Shown: positions 12,501 to 24,920 of the stretch, piece by piece
Numbering within the stretch: the stretch's first letter is position 1
Layout of the letters: each line of letters begins with the position of its first letter
NCBI GenBank assembly: GCA_012064415.1
Contig: SSNU01000294.1
Coordinates: 496,001 to 560,000 of the forward strand
DNA from: Gyrodactylus bullatarudis
Taxonomy: Eukaryota; Platyhelminthes; Monogenea; Gyrodactylidea; Gyrodactylidae
Direction of reading: 5' to 3'
Length of the DNA: 64,000 nt
Notes under the pieces: model-generated
The model's input: the letters and a program-made list of their open reading frames with translations, nothing else
Databases searched by the model: none
What the model was told of the DNA's origin: nothing
Program-made: the position numbers and the translations under genes

Positions 12501-15500
12501 TATATTTATAGTACAGATAAACAGATGATACTCTTTCCATCTACCTTTGAACAAGGTGATTTGCCTTTTTTTCACCTAATAACCTAGAAATTAACTGATC
12601 ACCGATAGTCATGTATTATTGTAAAAAAAGAAAAAATCAGATCATGTATATATTTGTATGTTACCTATCCATTTACGAGAAGAAAGTTTATTTTTCTTTA
12701 ATAATAATAATAATAGAGCTAACAGTAAAGTAATAAGTAGAAACAAAGTAAGAAAAAAAAACAAATCAACTGACCTTAGTTCTCATTGGTTCCCATGAGA
12801 TGAAAGAAGCATACTTGAAGTTATTATTATTGTGGAGGTAATGATCTCTTTTCACTTACTACTACTTCTAATACTATTATTTAATCTTTATTTTTTTCTT
12901 GCATATTTCAAGATGTCACCAAAATGAGTGTGTTGTGTTAAGAGAATCAGAGATATAGAAGAAATACAGCTAACTAAAGAGAGAAATAGAAAAGTGAAAA
13001 AAAGAATCTTTCTCTTGTTCTATTCTTTTTTTTACATTTGCTCTGAAACTAATTATCTTCTTCTACTTCTTTTATGACCTTGATTTAGTACGCAAAATCA
13101 ATATGTAATGCTATTGCTAGCAATGTACTTCTAATCATAATCATTGGTAGAGTTTTAAGACAGGCTCTCCAATTGAGAGCAGGATTCGTTTTTTTCACAA
13201 ACACAGGAATCTTGGAAAAAAGTAAGAAATGATCAAAAAAACCTATGTTAATACAGTTAGTTAGAATCTTGGACAATATTTTATAAGAGAAAATACTCAC
13301 TATATCAGTAATATCCTGACAATTCTTCGAATTAATTAAATTATTTTTATTGATGAAAGACATTTGAGATTGGGAATTATTATCAGATTCTGAACAGGGT
13401 GTTAACTGAGGAGGTTGAGGACTTGAAGAATTTATCAAAGAAATTCCAGGGAATGAAGATTGAATCTGAAGTCCAGGAGATTTGGTTGGGATCAAGGGTT
13501 GAGGTGTACTTGACTGTATGGAATTTAAGCTTCCTTTGCCAGTAAATGATTGTTTTGGCGATAATGAACAGCTGGTAGCCTAGAGGAAAAGTTAGTATTT
13601 TTAATTGGTATAGTAAATATTAGAGATGGATATTTTTTAGAGGGCTCCTCAAAGGAAATGGTCCAAAACCTATCGATAAACTGGTTGCAATAGAAACTAT
13701 ATAGTTTCATATTAAAATTAACAGGACCGAGTGTTTTCTGAGTTTAATTTCACTCATTTTTTTGATAGAGACAGAAAAGTTTTTCTCCTAATCATTTTCA
13801 ATATAGTGTAAATAAAATAAGTCTTTTGGATCAACAATTTCTATCAAAATCTTCAATCAATACTTAGAACTACTAATATCAAATTTGAGATTTTCTAATT
13901 AAAATGAAACTTCAACACTACTTCTGTATCAATGCCACCATAAAAGAAAATTATTTTGGAGAAAAATTCATATAACTCGAATCAAAATTTCATTCTGAAA
14001 CACATTATCACCCAGGGAAAATGAAATTGAATATATAAGAATTGAAAAATCTATACCTAGTAAACATTTTCTAATTCTGAAATAAGATAGACTTTGAAGG
14101 ATAATAAAACAAAATCATTTTCCTTAGGTTTTAAAATTAACTTTTCTAGTAAAGTTTCAAACAGCCAATTTTCTAAAGGTTATTCGTAATAAATTGAGTA
14201 ATTTTTTCAGCAATTCTAGAAATTGAAACCATACTCGAAGAGTTATTCATACTTGATACAATTTGATCAAAGATTATATACACTTTAATTGTACATGTAA
14301 AGGGATAGTCAGGAAGACAAAAATTTTTCGATAAAAATTCAATCTGACAAAAATGAGGCAGAATTTTCCCTCTTTCAATGCCTGATTTCAAATTTTTTTG
14401 ATTCCAATTATTTGAAACAGTTGAATTAATAATTATTAATTATTTTATTATAATAATATTTGGGAAATTTGAATTTATCTTTAGAAGCCATTATTATTAC
14501 GAAGAAAAAGGGCCCGAAATAACGTCATTTAACTTTTTGTTTAAAATTTCCATTCCAAGGATCAATAATCCTTATATTTATGTCAACTTAACAACAAAGG
14601 TGGAAAATAAAATATGGGTATTTTTCTATTTGCGATATGTGGAATAGTCCTCCTTACGACTGTCAATTAGACTGAACTAAAACTAAAGAATGTTGACCAG
14701 ACTAAAGAAATTCAAATTTAAAAATAAATACATAACCAATATGTGTATAGGAAGCATAGTTAAAATATCATCACTCGCATCGTATCAGCATTCTAACTCC
14801 TTTTTATCCAAAAGAGTGGTGATATCTGCATCATATATAAGGATTGTTTGTATGCGTCTTCTAGACTCTAGCTCAGCTTAGTGAAAATATACGTAAATTC
14901 ATAAGATTTTATTGTCTATCCATCTATCTACCACCACTAGGCTATATATTCAAGGGGTTTTTTTGTTTTTTTACCCAAGACAAAAAGATGATAGCTCTTA
15001 TTAAAAGCTGATAACAAACATACAATGTCTACCCTCTTTTGTCTAAATCAAGTTAAAATAGAGGTAAGCTACAATAAATAACAAAGGTACTACACACTGA
15101 ATTTAAAACTAGATTGAAATCTAATATCTAGGCTAAAAATACATAAAATGCATTAATGGTACTTACCATGATATTTGGTGAGGGACTTCTGTTCAACATA
15201 GGTGGGGAACTATCAGTTGATGTCAACTTTTGACTGTTGTTATTGAGAGTTGTCTGTAGACTGGTTAAACTTGAGCCTAGGCTTAGCGTGGAATTGCTAT
15301 TATTATTGGCATTAGGTTTTCTTTCATTTTGAACTGCCTCAGATCTCATACCAACAGATAAGCATTTTTGTAGTCTACAAAACTGACACCGATTCCTATA
15401 CGCTTTATTAACGAGACAATTTTGTTCTCCACGACAAGCATAATTGACATGTCCTCGAATAGAGCGCTTGAAAAATCCTTTACAACCTTCACAAGAGATT

Positions 15501-18500
15501 ACACCGTAATGCCGGCCAGATGCCTTATCTCCACATACTTTACACGGCTCCCAAGCTTGATTAAGGCTCGAAGAAGAATTGCTTTGAGAAAGACCATTTG
15601 AAGTAGGATTACTTGATGGATTCGAAGTAGTCGGACTGGGCGAGTAAGTGTTCAGGGGAAAGCTTTGACAAGTATTTGATGTCTTGAATGGGTTTTTGGA
15701 AATTTGATCCAACTGAAACACTGTCTCATTCGCCGGACCCATTTGATTAGAAATATTAGCGAAAAGATTATTCTTCAAGTCCACATTATTGCCTGCTGAA
15801 TTAGGGAGAAAAAAATTAAATAAGCTAAAAAGTAAATAGACTTTTTAAAAGGGAATTTAGCTGGAGTCTTGCGCAGACTCCTCCATTAACCAAATTTATT
15901 TATTAACATTTACAAGAGAGAAAAAGATGATCTAATTACTGAACATCCAGCTGTGTGTTGATCTTATACAGAAATGACTTGTTCTTTATTGAACTAGTAA
16001 GCGAAAAGAAGATTATTACTTGATTTATCCAAAGGTCATTACAGAGATAAGTTCTTGTTCTCCTTAGGAAAAGATGAACTTTCTTTTTTTAAACAACCCA
16101 TGTAAAATAGAAATTTGATAACAAAAATATATAATATACACTAAATGTGTACATCAATGATATAGTTTATGATTTGAAAATCTGAAGAAAAATATGTTCA
16201 AAGGGTAAAATGTAAAATTTAGATAACTAAACGGGTGTGTGTTTTTTTATAGAAAGAATGTTTTTGCACAATATTTGTATAAAATTTCTAAAGAAAGTTT
16301 TTGTACTTTAAAGATTTAAATGTTTTTCATACATATTCATTAGCAGAACAGAAAAAATGCTTGACTTGAAATTTCTACCAAATCACAAGAAAAACATTCC
16401 TTTTCTTTTCATATGCAAATATGGCAAACAGCCATGGATATTTTTTCATAAAAAAGAAGAAAGTTTTCTTAACCTCTATGTATCTCCTGGAGCGGATACG
16501 TTTTCTCTATTCCTGTCTGTGTTATATGCGTTCATAGATGAAAATTTGGTTAGAATAACTTGTATTTCTAGACTAGAAGTGAAATAAATATAAAAAAATA
16601 ATAAACCATATCAGAAAGCCTCAAATCAAGTCAACAGTATAATTTTAATTAAACTCTATTCGAAAAAAATTATGTCTCGAAAAAATAGCTGAACTATAAA
16701 TTGTAATAAATTTTTAAAGAAATATGTTGTTAATCTCTACACTGTATTATTAGGTCACATAATAACCTCTATTAGTGCATCAACATTTCTAGACATAAAA
16801 TCAACATTTTTGCATTCAAAAGAAATGTATAAAAATCTCTTATTAGCTTGGTATTTATTCAAATATCATATTTCAATATTCAAAAGTCAGGGAATATAAT
16901 TTACATTTTTCTATGTCTGGCCTATCGAGAATATAGCTAAACTTAGATTGTAATTGACCTTTTGAAGTGATAAGTTGACATTTTTGAGAATTCCTACCTT
17001 ACTCTAAGAAAAATGTTCTAAAAGAGAAACCTAACAATTTAAATGTCCTTTTGATACTGCTGGGACATTAAAAATTGAATGAACTTCTTACCCAATGAGA
17101 GATAGTTGTTAAAGAAATTTGTGGTTGTTTGTGCAAGTGAATTTTGTGAAGCATTCGAAGATTTCGATGACGAAGCTGAAATCTCATTTCCATTGACATT
17201 TGCAGAGCCAACACCTACAGTTGGTGAGGTCACTGTCTGGGGATTTGTCTTGTTTAACTGCTGCAAAACTTGTTCAAGAAAATTCTTATTAGTATTAGCA
17301 TCAGTGGATCCTTCTTGAGATCTGTTATCAGTTTTAAGCATCTGAAGAATGAATGATACCAAATCAAAGCTGCCTATTCCATTTTTTGTCGTTTCATCGA
17401 TTAATTTTAGTAACTGGTTATTTATATCTCCATTGTCTGATAAATTGAGATTGAAGGGCTGCAAGAATAAATTTTTATCAATGTATCTAATCAAGGAAAC
17501 ATAATTTAAAAGGCCTCAAAATATTCGTCCATAAAGGCCGAATTTGATCATGGATAAATAAATTACTATGGCCTGGACAAAATTTTGAAAATCAATTAAT
17601 ATTAATAGGCTCCCCCCTCTTAATACAAACAAATCCAGACCGGAAGTTTCCCCAAGGATTATTAGATGCATGTGAAGATATTCTAATGATTATGATTGGC
17701 CTCTTGTCGTTTCCCTTATCTTTGCTGTTCAACATCCACCACTGTCTCATCAACATAATAATTCATTTAGTTGTGGGAAAATAATAAACAAAGCATAACA
17801 GTTTTTTCGTTGAAAAAACCTTTTCCAATTTTCAAAATTAATCTCATCCGCACACAAAGTAGGACTAAAAAGAAGTAATTCCTGATAAAATACTTTGATG
17901 GAATAGCCATGGGAAATATGTGAAGATCAGACTAAATATTTACGATGAAACAGTGATCATTTTCTCCTTTTAGTGTTGATTTATTCAGGATTCTCATAAT
18001 CAAAAGATAACGGAAGACATTTGAACAAGGCTCTAAAAAGCTCCTTTTTCTCGTAATGCAATTCGAAAATAATGAACACGCAAATGGATTCTGATTTCTT
18101 TTAAAAAAATATATGAATCTTTCTTTTACTCGATCAGAGTATATTTCTTTCTATGGCTAGCAGAATCTCTCCAGTGTCATGTTTGTTTATACTTTTCCTT
18201 TAATAAAATTAGAGATCTGATCTAGGGCCATATAATTTAAGATCAATAATTTCCATAAAAAGTAGAAATTAATTTATTTTATGGGGAATAATTTTCTTTT
18301 TTAAAGTAATAAATAAAATAACAGTATCATTCATGAATTAAAGTCTTCATTTTGAGTTCACCTGAAGGTATAAATTCTTTAGTCAAAGAAACTCTTCAAA
18401 GTATATGTAGACATTTTTACATTAGACATTCAAATATTTTCAGACAGTTGCCTAACTTTGACTCATAACTCTGGTATTTATATTCATGAAACTAAAGCAA

Positions 18501-21329
18501 TGTTCGTATCGGATCCAGATGAATGGAATGAAAAAGATCAGTTCAATTTCCATTTGTACGCTTGTTTGTCTGACATTAGTCCCATATTTTCCTATCCATC
18601 GATTCTTAGTTTTCTTCTTGTTACATAGAATAAGGGAATATGTATACAAGATCGAATGGATCATAATGATGGATAGATCTGGTGTAGATAAAAATGGGAT
18701 GATGTAGGGGTGTACGGCCTGTCTATGGTTTTTTTATGCAAACGATTATTAGTACATTTTTTTCTCTCTACTACGACTATCATTATTAGAACACTATGCT
18801 AGTCTAACTTTGTTTGTGTGTCATCAGTGTTAAAGGTCGATCAATACATAACCTAGTTTTGTGTATATGTATGGATTTCTAGTAAAATATATATATATAT
18901 ACATTTGCATACATTTACATATCCCTATATTCATATACAACAACTGTATTTATTCTTCCAAAAAGAAAGAGAAATGATCCATATACACACAGAGAAAAGG
19001 GTAGAGAGAAGAAGAAGAAGAAAGACAGAGGAGTAGAAATGTTTAATACACATTGCACATAGAACAACAACAACAACATCAACATTGTCACGATCTTCAG
19101 AGTACAAAGTTCACTAAAGTACATGCGTCCTTTTAGTCTGGAATTTTTTCAGCTAACATAATTATCGATCTATTTTCATTCCTTTTCAAATCTTTTCTTC
19201 TTTTTCTCTTTATCAATTCGGTGTTGAAAGGAAATTTTCCTTTTTCTCTTCTCTCTGCTTTCCTAGTTCACTTTCAAAATGAATGAATGAACGCAAGTAC
19301 GTAAATGAGGATGATAATTCTCCAATGTTGCGTACAAACACACAGAATAACAGTTTATTTGAAAAAGATTAAAAAATATATAAGCAACCACCACTATTAC
19401 AAAAGATAGAGATCATAATCATCATGAAATATAATCTCTAGTTATAAATTCATAGTTGTACACGCCTAGCTAACGTGCTTATCTGAATCCGAGTCTCTAA
19501 AAGGTTGATTTTTAAATAATACAATGTGAAAGTTTTCAACTCCTAGGATTGTTACCAAACCTAATTGACATGAAGGTGAGAATTCAATGCCCCAATTTTC
19601 CCACGTTTTCAACCTTTGAGCTTAGCATTTAAATTGATTTCGAAGATTTAAAGCAATCTGATACTGATATTTCGAATCAAGATTAGACAAAAAAATTCTA
19701 ATATAGCCAAAGAAGTTCATAGAAATTTGTCAACATTTTGGCAAATCAACCAATCTGAATTTTTCAAGTCTTACGAAGGAGAATGATCCAAAATTTAAAA
19801 TCCATGAAATCGACCGAAATTTTCAGCTCAAATTAGGGCATTTTCGAAATTCGTCAATCGGCCTGATTGAATTTTTTTTATTTCAACAACTCATGGGTTC
19901 ATTCCATCATAAAATAATATACAAATTGAAACTTTTGTAAAAATAGTGAATTCTCATCTTCATACATTTTAAAAGGGAAAACGCGCTTATTTGTCTGATG
20001 AAGTTATTCTTGTAAAAAGTAACATTAAGGTATAAACAATAGACTATCTTAGCATCCTTTACATTAGAATAACTCTTAATACAGTTATTGAGAAGAAAAA
20101 TATTCTTTTAAATTTCTAGAGGCTATCATAAACTATATTATTAACTGGTTTTGAGACAAATAGTCTCTAATCGTCTTAGAAAATATCCATTATTTTGAAT
20201 AAATCTATTCGAGGTTAAAAACATAAAGCATGAGTATCCAATTGTACTTTTATATTCTTATCAATGCAAGTCTTTTGGTAGAAAGTGAATGAATTTGCAT
20301 ATCTTTTCAACAATTAACATGGCTAAAGAGTTTGAGAATGAAATTATAAATGTTTCTCTATAAAAAAAGATTTGATCTGAGATTCGAATAAAAAAAGGAA
20401 CCATTCCGTTAATCTGCAGTTTTTAATTGTAGTCTGTGCATCTTGACCAATTGATTCAGAGTTCAAAAATCTTCGAGAATGCCATCAATAACTTTCATAG
20501 AAAGTTTTATTTTGATATTAGAAAAGACAAAGTATAATCACTCATAGTTTCGTACAGGAGTTTTATATTGGTCGACTGTTTTATCTCCTCTTCGTATTCC
20601 TCATTGTCAGAAAGAATTCATGTCAAAATTAAAAAGTTTCCAAACTATTGACATTTGGAATAAAAGGTTAAGAAAGAACCCTCTCCCACCTATGTCTACG
20701 ATTTTGTGAACGGACAGAATAGAACACATTATTTTAATTTAGAAAATAACTCACATTAGCTGGATTAGAGACGAAACCTGTCTTAAAGTCGGAATTCTCA
20801 ATGAAAGCATTCGCGGTGTGCAAGGGATTTGTCCAGTCTTGTAATAGCTTCTGGTTGATATTGTTATTATTTTCTGTGAAAGTGTTATTATCCTTAGATA
20901 ATTTATTTAATAGCAATATGGCTGAGTTGTTAGGCAAAATTTTGTTCAGTTTAGGATCAGTTAAAGTGAGAAGATTTTCCGATAAACTGGGCATTGATAT
21001 AGGATTTGTGGTGGAATTTACAACAGTTGCTGGATTAGATGTCTGCTGAGGTACTTTAAAATGGAAAATTAAGTTAAAATCTAGATTTTCCTCCAAGAGA
21101 ATATATCAACTCTTACAATTAATGCAATAATTCATGGCCGATGTTGGTAGACTTGTATAATGGTTATAGCTGTTCAATTCAACGTCATCAGACATAACAT
21201 GAGTTATCCTTATTCCAGTGGTAAATTCTTTTATTTTCCTATGAGTCGTGCTTGAGCCCTCCTCTTGATATTGGAATGAATCGAAAGGTTTTTTCAAGGA
21301 TATCTTCTTTCTGATAACTTTTTTCTGAT
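9594..21329 (-). CDS. Hr78: Nuclear hormone receptor, Hr78 / NR2C-D type (10 exons, 5' end missing)
   Basis: Phase-matched exons: 21329-21117, 21053-20755, 17458-17092, 15792-15167, 13579-13301, 11671-11467, 10947-10636, 10572-10456, 10204-9983 and 9877-9594 (stop), about 973 residues. The first 400 residues are Asn/Ser/Thr-rich and disordered. The DNA-binding domain lies in one exon (about 15544-15315), with all eight zinc cysteines. Its P-box is CEGCKG, and [20 protein letters not shown] matches Hr78 and TR2/TR4 best. A Ser/Pro/Gln hinge follows. The ligand-binding domain is split over three exons: [20 protein letters not shown] is the signature helix 3-5 region, then [12 protein letters not shown], then an ecdysone-receptor-like helical exon ([19 protein letters not shown]). 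In insects Hr78 acts in ecdysone-linked transcription at moulting; here that is inferred. The tail is Ser/Asn-rich with no clear helix 12. No ATG is reached before 21329, so the first coding exon lies further right. Confidence 0.85.
15315..15544 (-). other. Hr78: DNA-binding domain of the nuclear receptor
   Basis: Two C4 zinc modules. The first begins [14 protein letters not shown] and runs into [13 protein letters not shown]. The second runs from [20 protein letters not shown] to QKC. It ends at the NERKP box. The domain is uninterrupted by introns, although many receptor genes split the two fingers. The P-box predicts binding to AGGTCA-type half sites. Confidence 0.92.
16357..16590 (+). other. 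Receptor intron with a chance ORF
   Basis: The intron between receptor exons 3 and 4 (15793-17091) holds a 76-codon plus-strand ORF with no domain, no splice context and ordinary intron composition. I regard it as non-coding. Confidence 0.4.
17459..20754. other. Large receptor intron with simple repeats
   Basis: A 3.3-kb intron between receptor exons. It contains an AT dinucleotide run near 18886-18902, AAG/GAG-rich and CAA-repeat stretches near 19010-19080 and one fold-back repeat copy (19559-19965). No gene is supported. Short ORFs on both strands at 18452-18707 overlap one another and look like chance. Confidence 0.6.
19559..19965. repeat. Fold-back repeat copy (CCTAATTGACATGAAG family)
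   Basis: It begins with ACCTAATTGACATGAAG and ends with an imperfect inverted copy reading AATTCTCATCTTCAT. The interior is AT-rich with the family landmarks GATTTCGAAGATTTAAAGCA and AATCAAGATTAGAC. It belongs to the palindromic family seen at 24.4, 38.7, 40.6 and 56.9 kb. It has no ORF, so it is presumably non-autonomous. Confidence 0.65.
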
Positions 21330-23980
21330 CTACAACAGGTTGGAAAATTAGTGAAAGAAATTAACAATAAAAAAGTTCCGCTCATTCTATCAACTGATTG
21401 ACCTAAAATATGAACTTTAAATTTCTTAGAATTTCTAACAGCAACAGATATAGAGAGACATTTAAACATTGCGAATTTGAAAAGAAAAATAATCATAAAA
21501 GTAGAAAAATAGTTGTTTTTTAAATTTTAAAGTCCTATCGAATTGTAAAAAGAAAAGATTATTTGGCGCATACCAACACATATCAACAGAACAATATAGC
21601 AAGAGAAACTCTTTTCATTTCCATTGTTTTATGTATAGAGAAATTGTTCTTCTACAACTAGTTTATTCTTTTTTTTCAGGTTTGTGCTAAAATCTTACTT
21701 TAAAAGGTCACCACTCTGATGGTGCAATAACTTGGTAAACATCTTTAGAAATATTCCAAGGATCAGACATTAAAATAACCGACAATATTTGATTGAACAG
21801 AATTCATCGAACAGATTACAAAAACTCCTGTATTGTCAACTAGATACTCAACTTTACTCAAAACAAATTATTAGTAATTAATGAGGAATGTATCTTTTTT
21901 GTAAGTTTCGAGGGAAATTAACATTTTGATTAGTAGATCAATAAATTTTTCTTTAAAGTACATCTACATGTTTTTCTAATGTTGAAAAAAGAAAGAACTT
22001 TCAAGTATTCTCTGGGAAAAGAAGAAGAATGATTGAATCTGAGAAATCCCAAAACAGACGTATACTTTTGAGTTTGAAATGTAGAAATAGACATGATTCT
22101 TTATTTTAAAAAGTAACAAATTCTATTGTAAAATGATGAATCATTCAAAAGTACATTTATCGTCCAAAAGATAGTTTTGTTACAGTCATCAGGATAGAAC
22201 TTGGTAGAACAGACATGTTTTTCATGTATTTCTAAAGCCATTGTGTGGTCAATTTTTCAGTGAATGAAGTCCTCAATTTAATTGATTAGTTTATTTATCC
22301 TCACTTTTAATTATCACACCGGAAATGAAAAGTATTCTTCTGTTTCGAAGCAGGAAAAGGAGGAAATCCCATGAAGAGACAACCCAAAAGACCAGTTGAA
22401 TTTCAATTTACTGCCGTATTTATTTTGCTCTCTGATGAAAAATACAAACTAAATTCCAATGGACATACTTCTATATATTTTAAGGACATATTTATACATT
22501 CTGCTCAGGTCAGAGAAAAGGTCATTAAATAATCATATCATGAAAAAAACTACAGTATATATTACATTTAATTATTATTCTGATGATAACTGGTAATGAT
22601 GAGAGATAGAGATGGATAGAGGTTAAAGGTTACTTCAAACAGTTCAAATTGAAGAGAGGTCAACTTACGTGATATTTTTGATTTGGTTTGGGGATAATCT
22701 ATTGATCTGAATTAATTTCTAAATTTTGACCAAGAAAAATAAGTTGATTTTTTAGGATAATTCCAAGGTTTTGATTTGAATCCTTTTCATTGATAATAAT
22801 AATTCCATTTGTCGAAGGGGTTTAATAAAATTGATTCTTGATACTGCTTTAACCAAAAATAAGGATAATTTCAATCGGGATATTATTGGGATCAGGGAGG
22901 TAATTCCAAATATTAATATTTTGAAAATAATTAAATGATCAATGTCTGGTCTTGGAGACTCTACGGATCCATTTCATGGATAGAGTCATTTCAGTTATCT
23001 ATTAACATAATTTACTCAGAGTGATATAATAATAGAATGGTAGAGAGAAAAATTAGTTATGGGTATATGTCGTCTTGGTGAACTAGTTAAAAATATTAGT
23101 ATACATTGTGTATCAACTTGAGAGAGAGACAGAATATACACACACACTCTACTAATACATACTACCAAATTTCATTCATATTAAAGACAAATGTATGGAT
23201 TTATATACGATAGTATATGCCAATCTACATGAAATGTGTTAGAACGAATAGATATACCCTCTTTTGGAATACATTCAAACTTTTAAGGTGTATTAAGTGT
23301 ACCCTATGAACTCAACATACATACAAGAAGATAAAATCTATTGGCAAATCATTTGTAAATATAAAAGTATGCAGAAAATATATATATATATATTCTAAAA
23401 GAATTATATCTAATACATTAATTATAATGTAGAAAGAGGCAGAGAGTAATAGGTAAAAAGGGCAGACTGATGATCATGGTGATACTAACCTCTTTCTCTA
23501 ATTTTTCTTGAACAGAAATAAAAATAATTGTATTTCCCCCAAAGGCGCTTGTAGTGCATGTCTGGAGTGTGGTATTTCAATAATAATAATAATAGTACTA
23601 CTATTGTGCATATAGCATGAAGAAATAAATAATCATGAATAGAAGTATGTCTCTCCAAGATCTGATCTGTACTGACTATACTACTAATAATACTACTACT
23701 TCTAATAAGTCAGTAGTATTAACACATAATAAAATTAGTTAACTATAGAGAGAGATGGTTATGGCTACCGATTTTGGCAAAAGATGATTGCAGGAAGCTT
23801 ATTCAACTTAATTTCAAAATACAAATTGTACATTGTATTTTCTACAGTTTTATCGTACATTTACTTGAGCAAAGATAGCTGAGAATCAAAACACCCAGTG
23901 AAATTTCTGACTCAGACGGTTCAGTAGAAAGTAAATGTTTGAGGAATATACAATTTGCTAGAGAAAGCTAGATGGGAATT
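21330..23980. other. Region upstream of the receptor exons, no gene seen
   Basis: This probably includes the first intron and possibly an undetected 5' exon of the receptor. A minus ORF at 21239-21496 overlaps the exon in another frame and may extend beyond it, but no clean acceptor/donor pair fixes a first exon. Microsatellite-like stretches (AT, CA, and CTA/ATA trinucleotides) occur at 23130-23150, 23375-23395, 23580-23600 and 23680-23720. Confidence 0.5.
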
Positions 23981-23989
23981 TATAATTGT

Positions 23990-24456
23990 TAGGAAAGATA
24001 TCGAATTTGATCAAGAATCCAGATCACTTTCACGAAATAAAGAAGAAATTTTCTGAAAAAATCAATTTTAAGGAAAAAGATAAAAAATCTCGGAATACCG
24101 CCGAATTTGAACTTTGAGTTGAAAAGCTTTGCTGATTTCAAAGTGAGAGAGTGGTCAAATGTTCAGATCATAGATGTTGAGAGAAAATCGCGATTTTAAA
24201 ACTTTTGATCATTCTGTGAACTTCTTCGGCCATATTCGAATCTTTTGTCTATTCTTGATTTGAGACATCAAAATTTGATTGCTTCTAATTTTCGAAATCA
24301 AACAAACAAACTGAGATCAAAGGTTGAAAAAGTGGGAATTTTCGAAATTCAAAATTTCGAATTGAATTTTTAGAATTTTTTCCATAACTCATTTGGTTCA
24401 ATCAACCATGAAATTCAATAGGGAATTCTCATCTTCATGTCAATTAGGTTTACTCA
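23990..24456. repeat. Fold-back repeat copy
   Basis: The right end reads TTCTCATCTTCATGTCAATT then AGG, which is the conserved terminus of the fold-back family. Inside are the family landmarks GATTTCAAAGTGAGAGAGTG and GAATCTTTTGTCTATTCTTG. The left terminus is eroded, so the start is approximate. Confidence 0.55.
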
Positions 24457-24599
24457 TAAACCTTCAAATCGAAATTCAATTGGAATTCATAATTTTCTAG
24501 CTTGAAAGAAACAACTTCCGGGTTATCTGAAATAAATGAAGCTTCGTTCATAATTCAACCAAACTAATCCTATGAGTATTTTCAAGTTTTAAATTACAG

Positions 24600-24920
24600 T
24601 CATTTTACGAAATTAGTGGAAAATTTTTCGATATTATAGGATTCGTTGACAAAATTAGTGGACAAGTTCCCAAAATTAGAATAATTGAAGGTGTAATTAT
24701 CAAATGAGTTTATCGAAATTAGTGTACATTTTCTCGAATTTAGTGGAATGCTTAAACAAAATTACTGGAGAGTTTTCCAATATTAAGAGAATGAGATAAT
24801 TACAGGTTAGGATCTATTCGAATATAGTGGAGAGTTTATCGAAATGGAGAGACAATATTTCGTCTTTAGTGGACAGTTTTTCGAAATTAGTAAACAAGCT
24901 TAACGTTATTAGTGGAATCA
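24600..24920. repeat. Degenerate short tandem repeat
   Basis: About ten loose repeats of a core like CGAAATTAGTGGACAGTTTT, spaced roughly 25-35 bases. The core recurs as AAATTAGTGGA, AAATTAGTGTAC, GAATTTAGTGGA and TTTAGTGGACAG. It has no coding frame. It is an old minisatellite-like array or an internal repeat of a mobile element. Confidence 0.6.

Noticed and set aside
17106..17318. Plus-strand ORF
   Set aside because: Antisense shadow of receptor exon 3, which has matching splice phases.
18452..18707. Overlapping ORFs on both strands
   Set aside because: They lie in a receptor intron, mirror each other, and show no domain or splice pattern.
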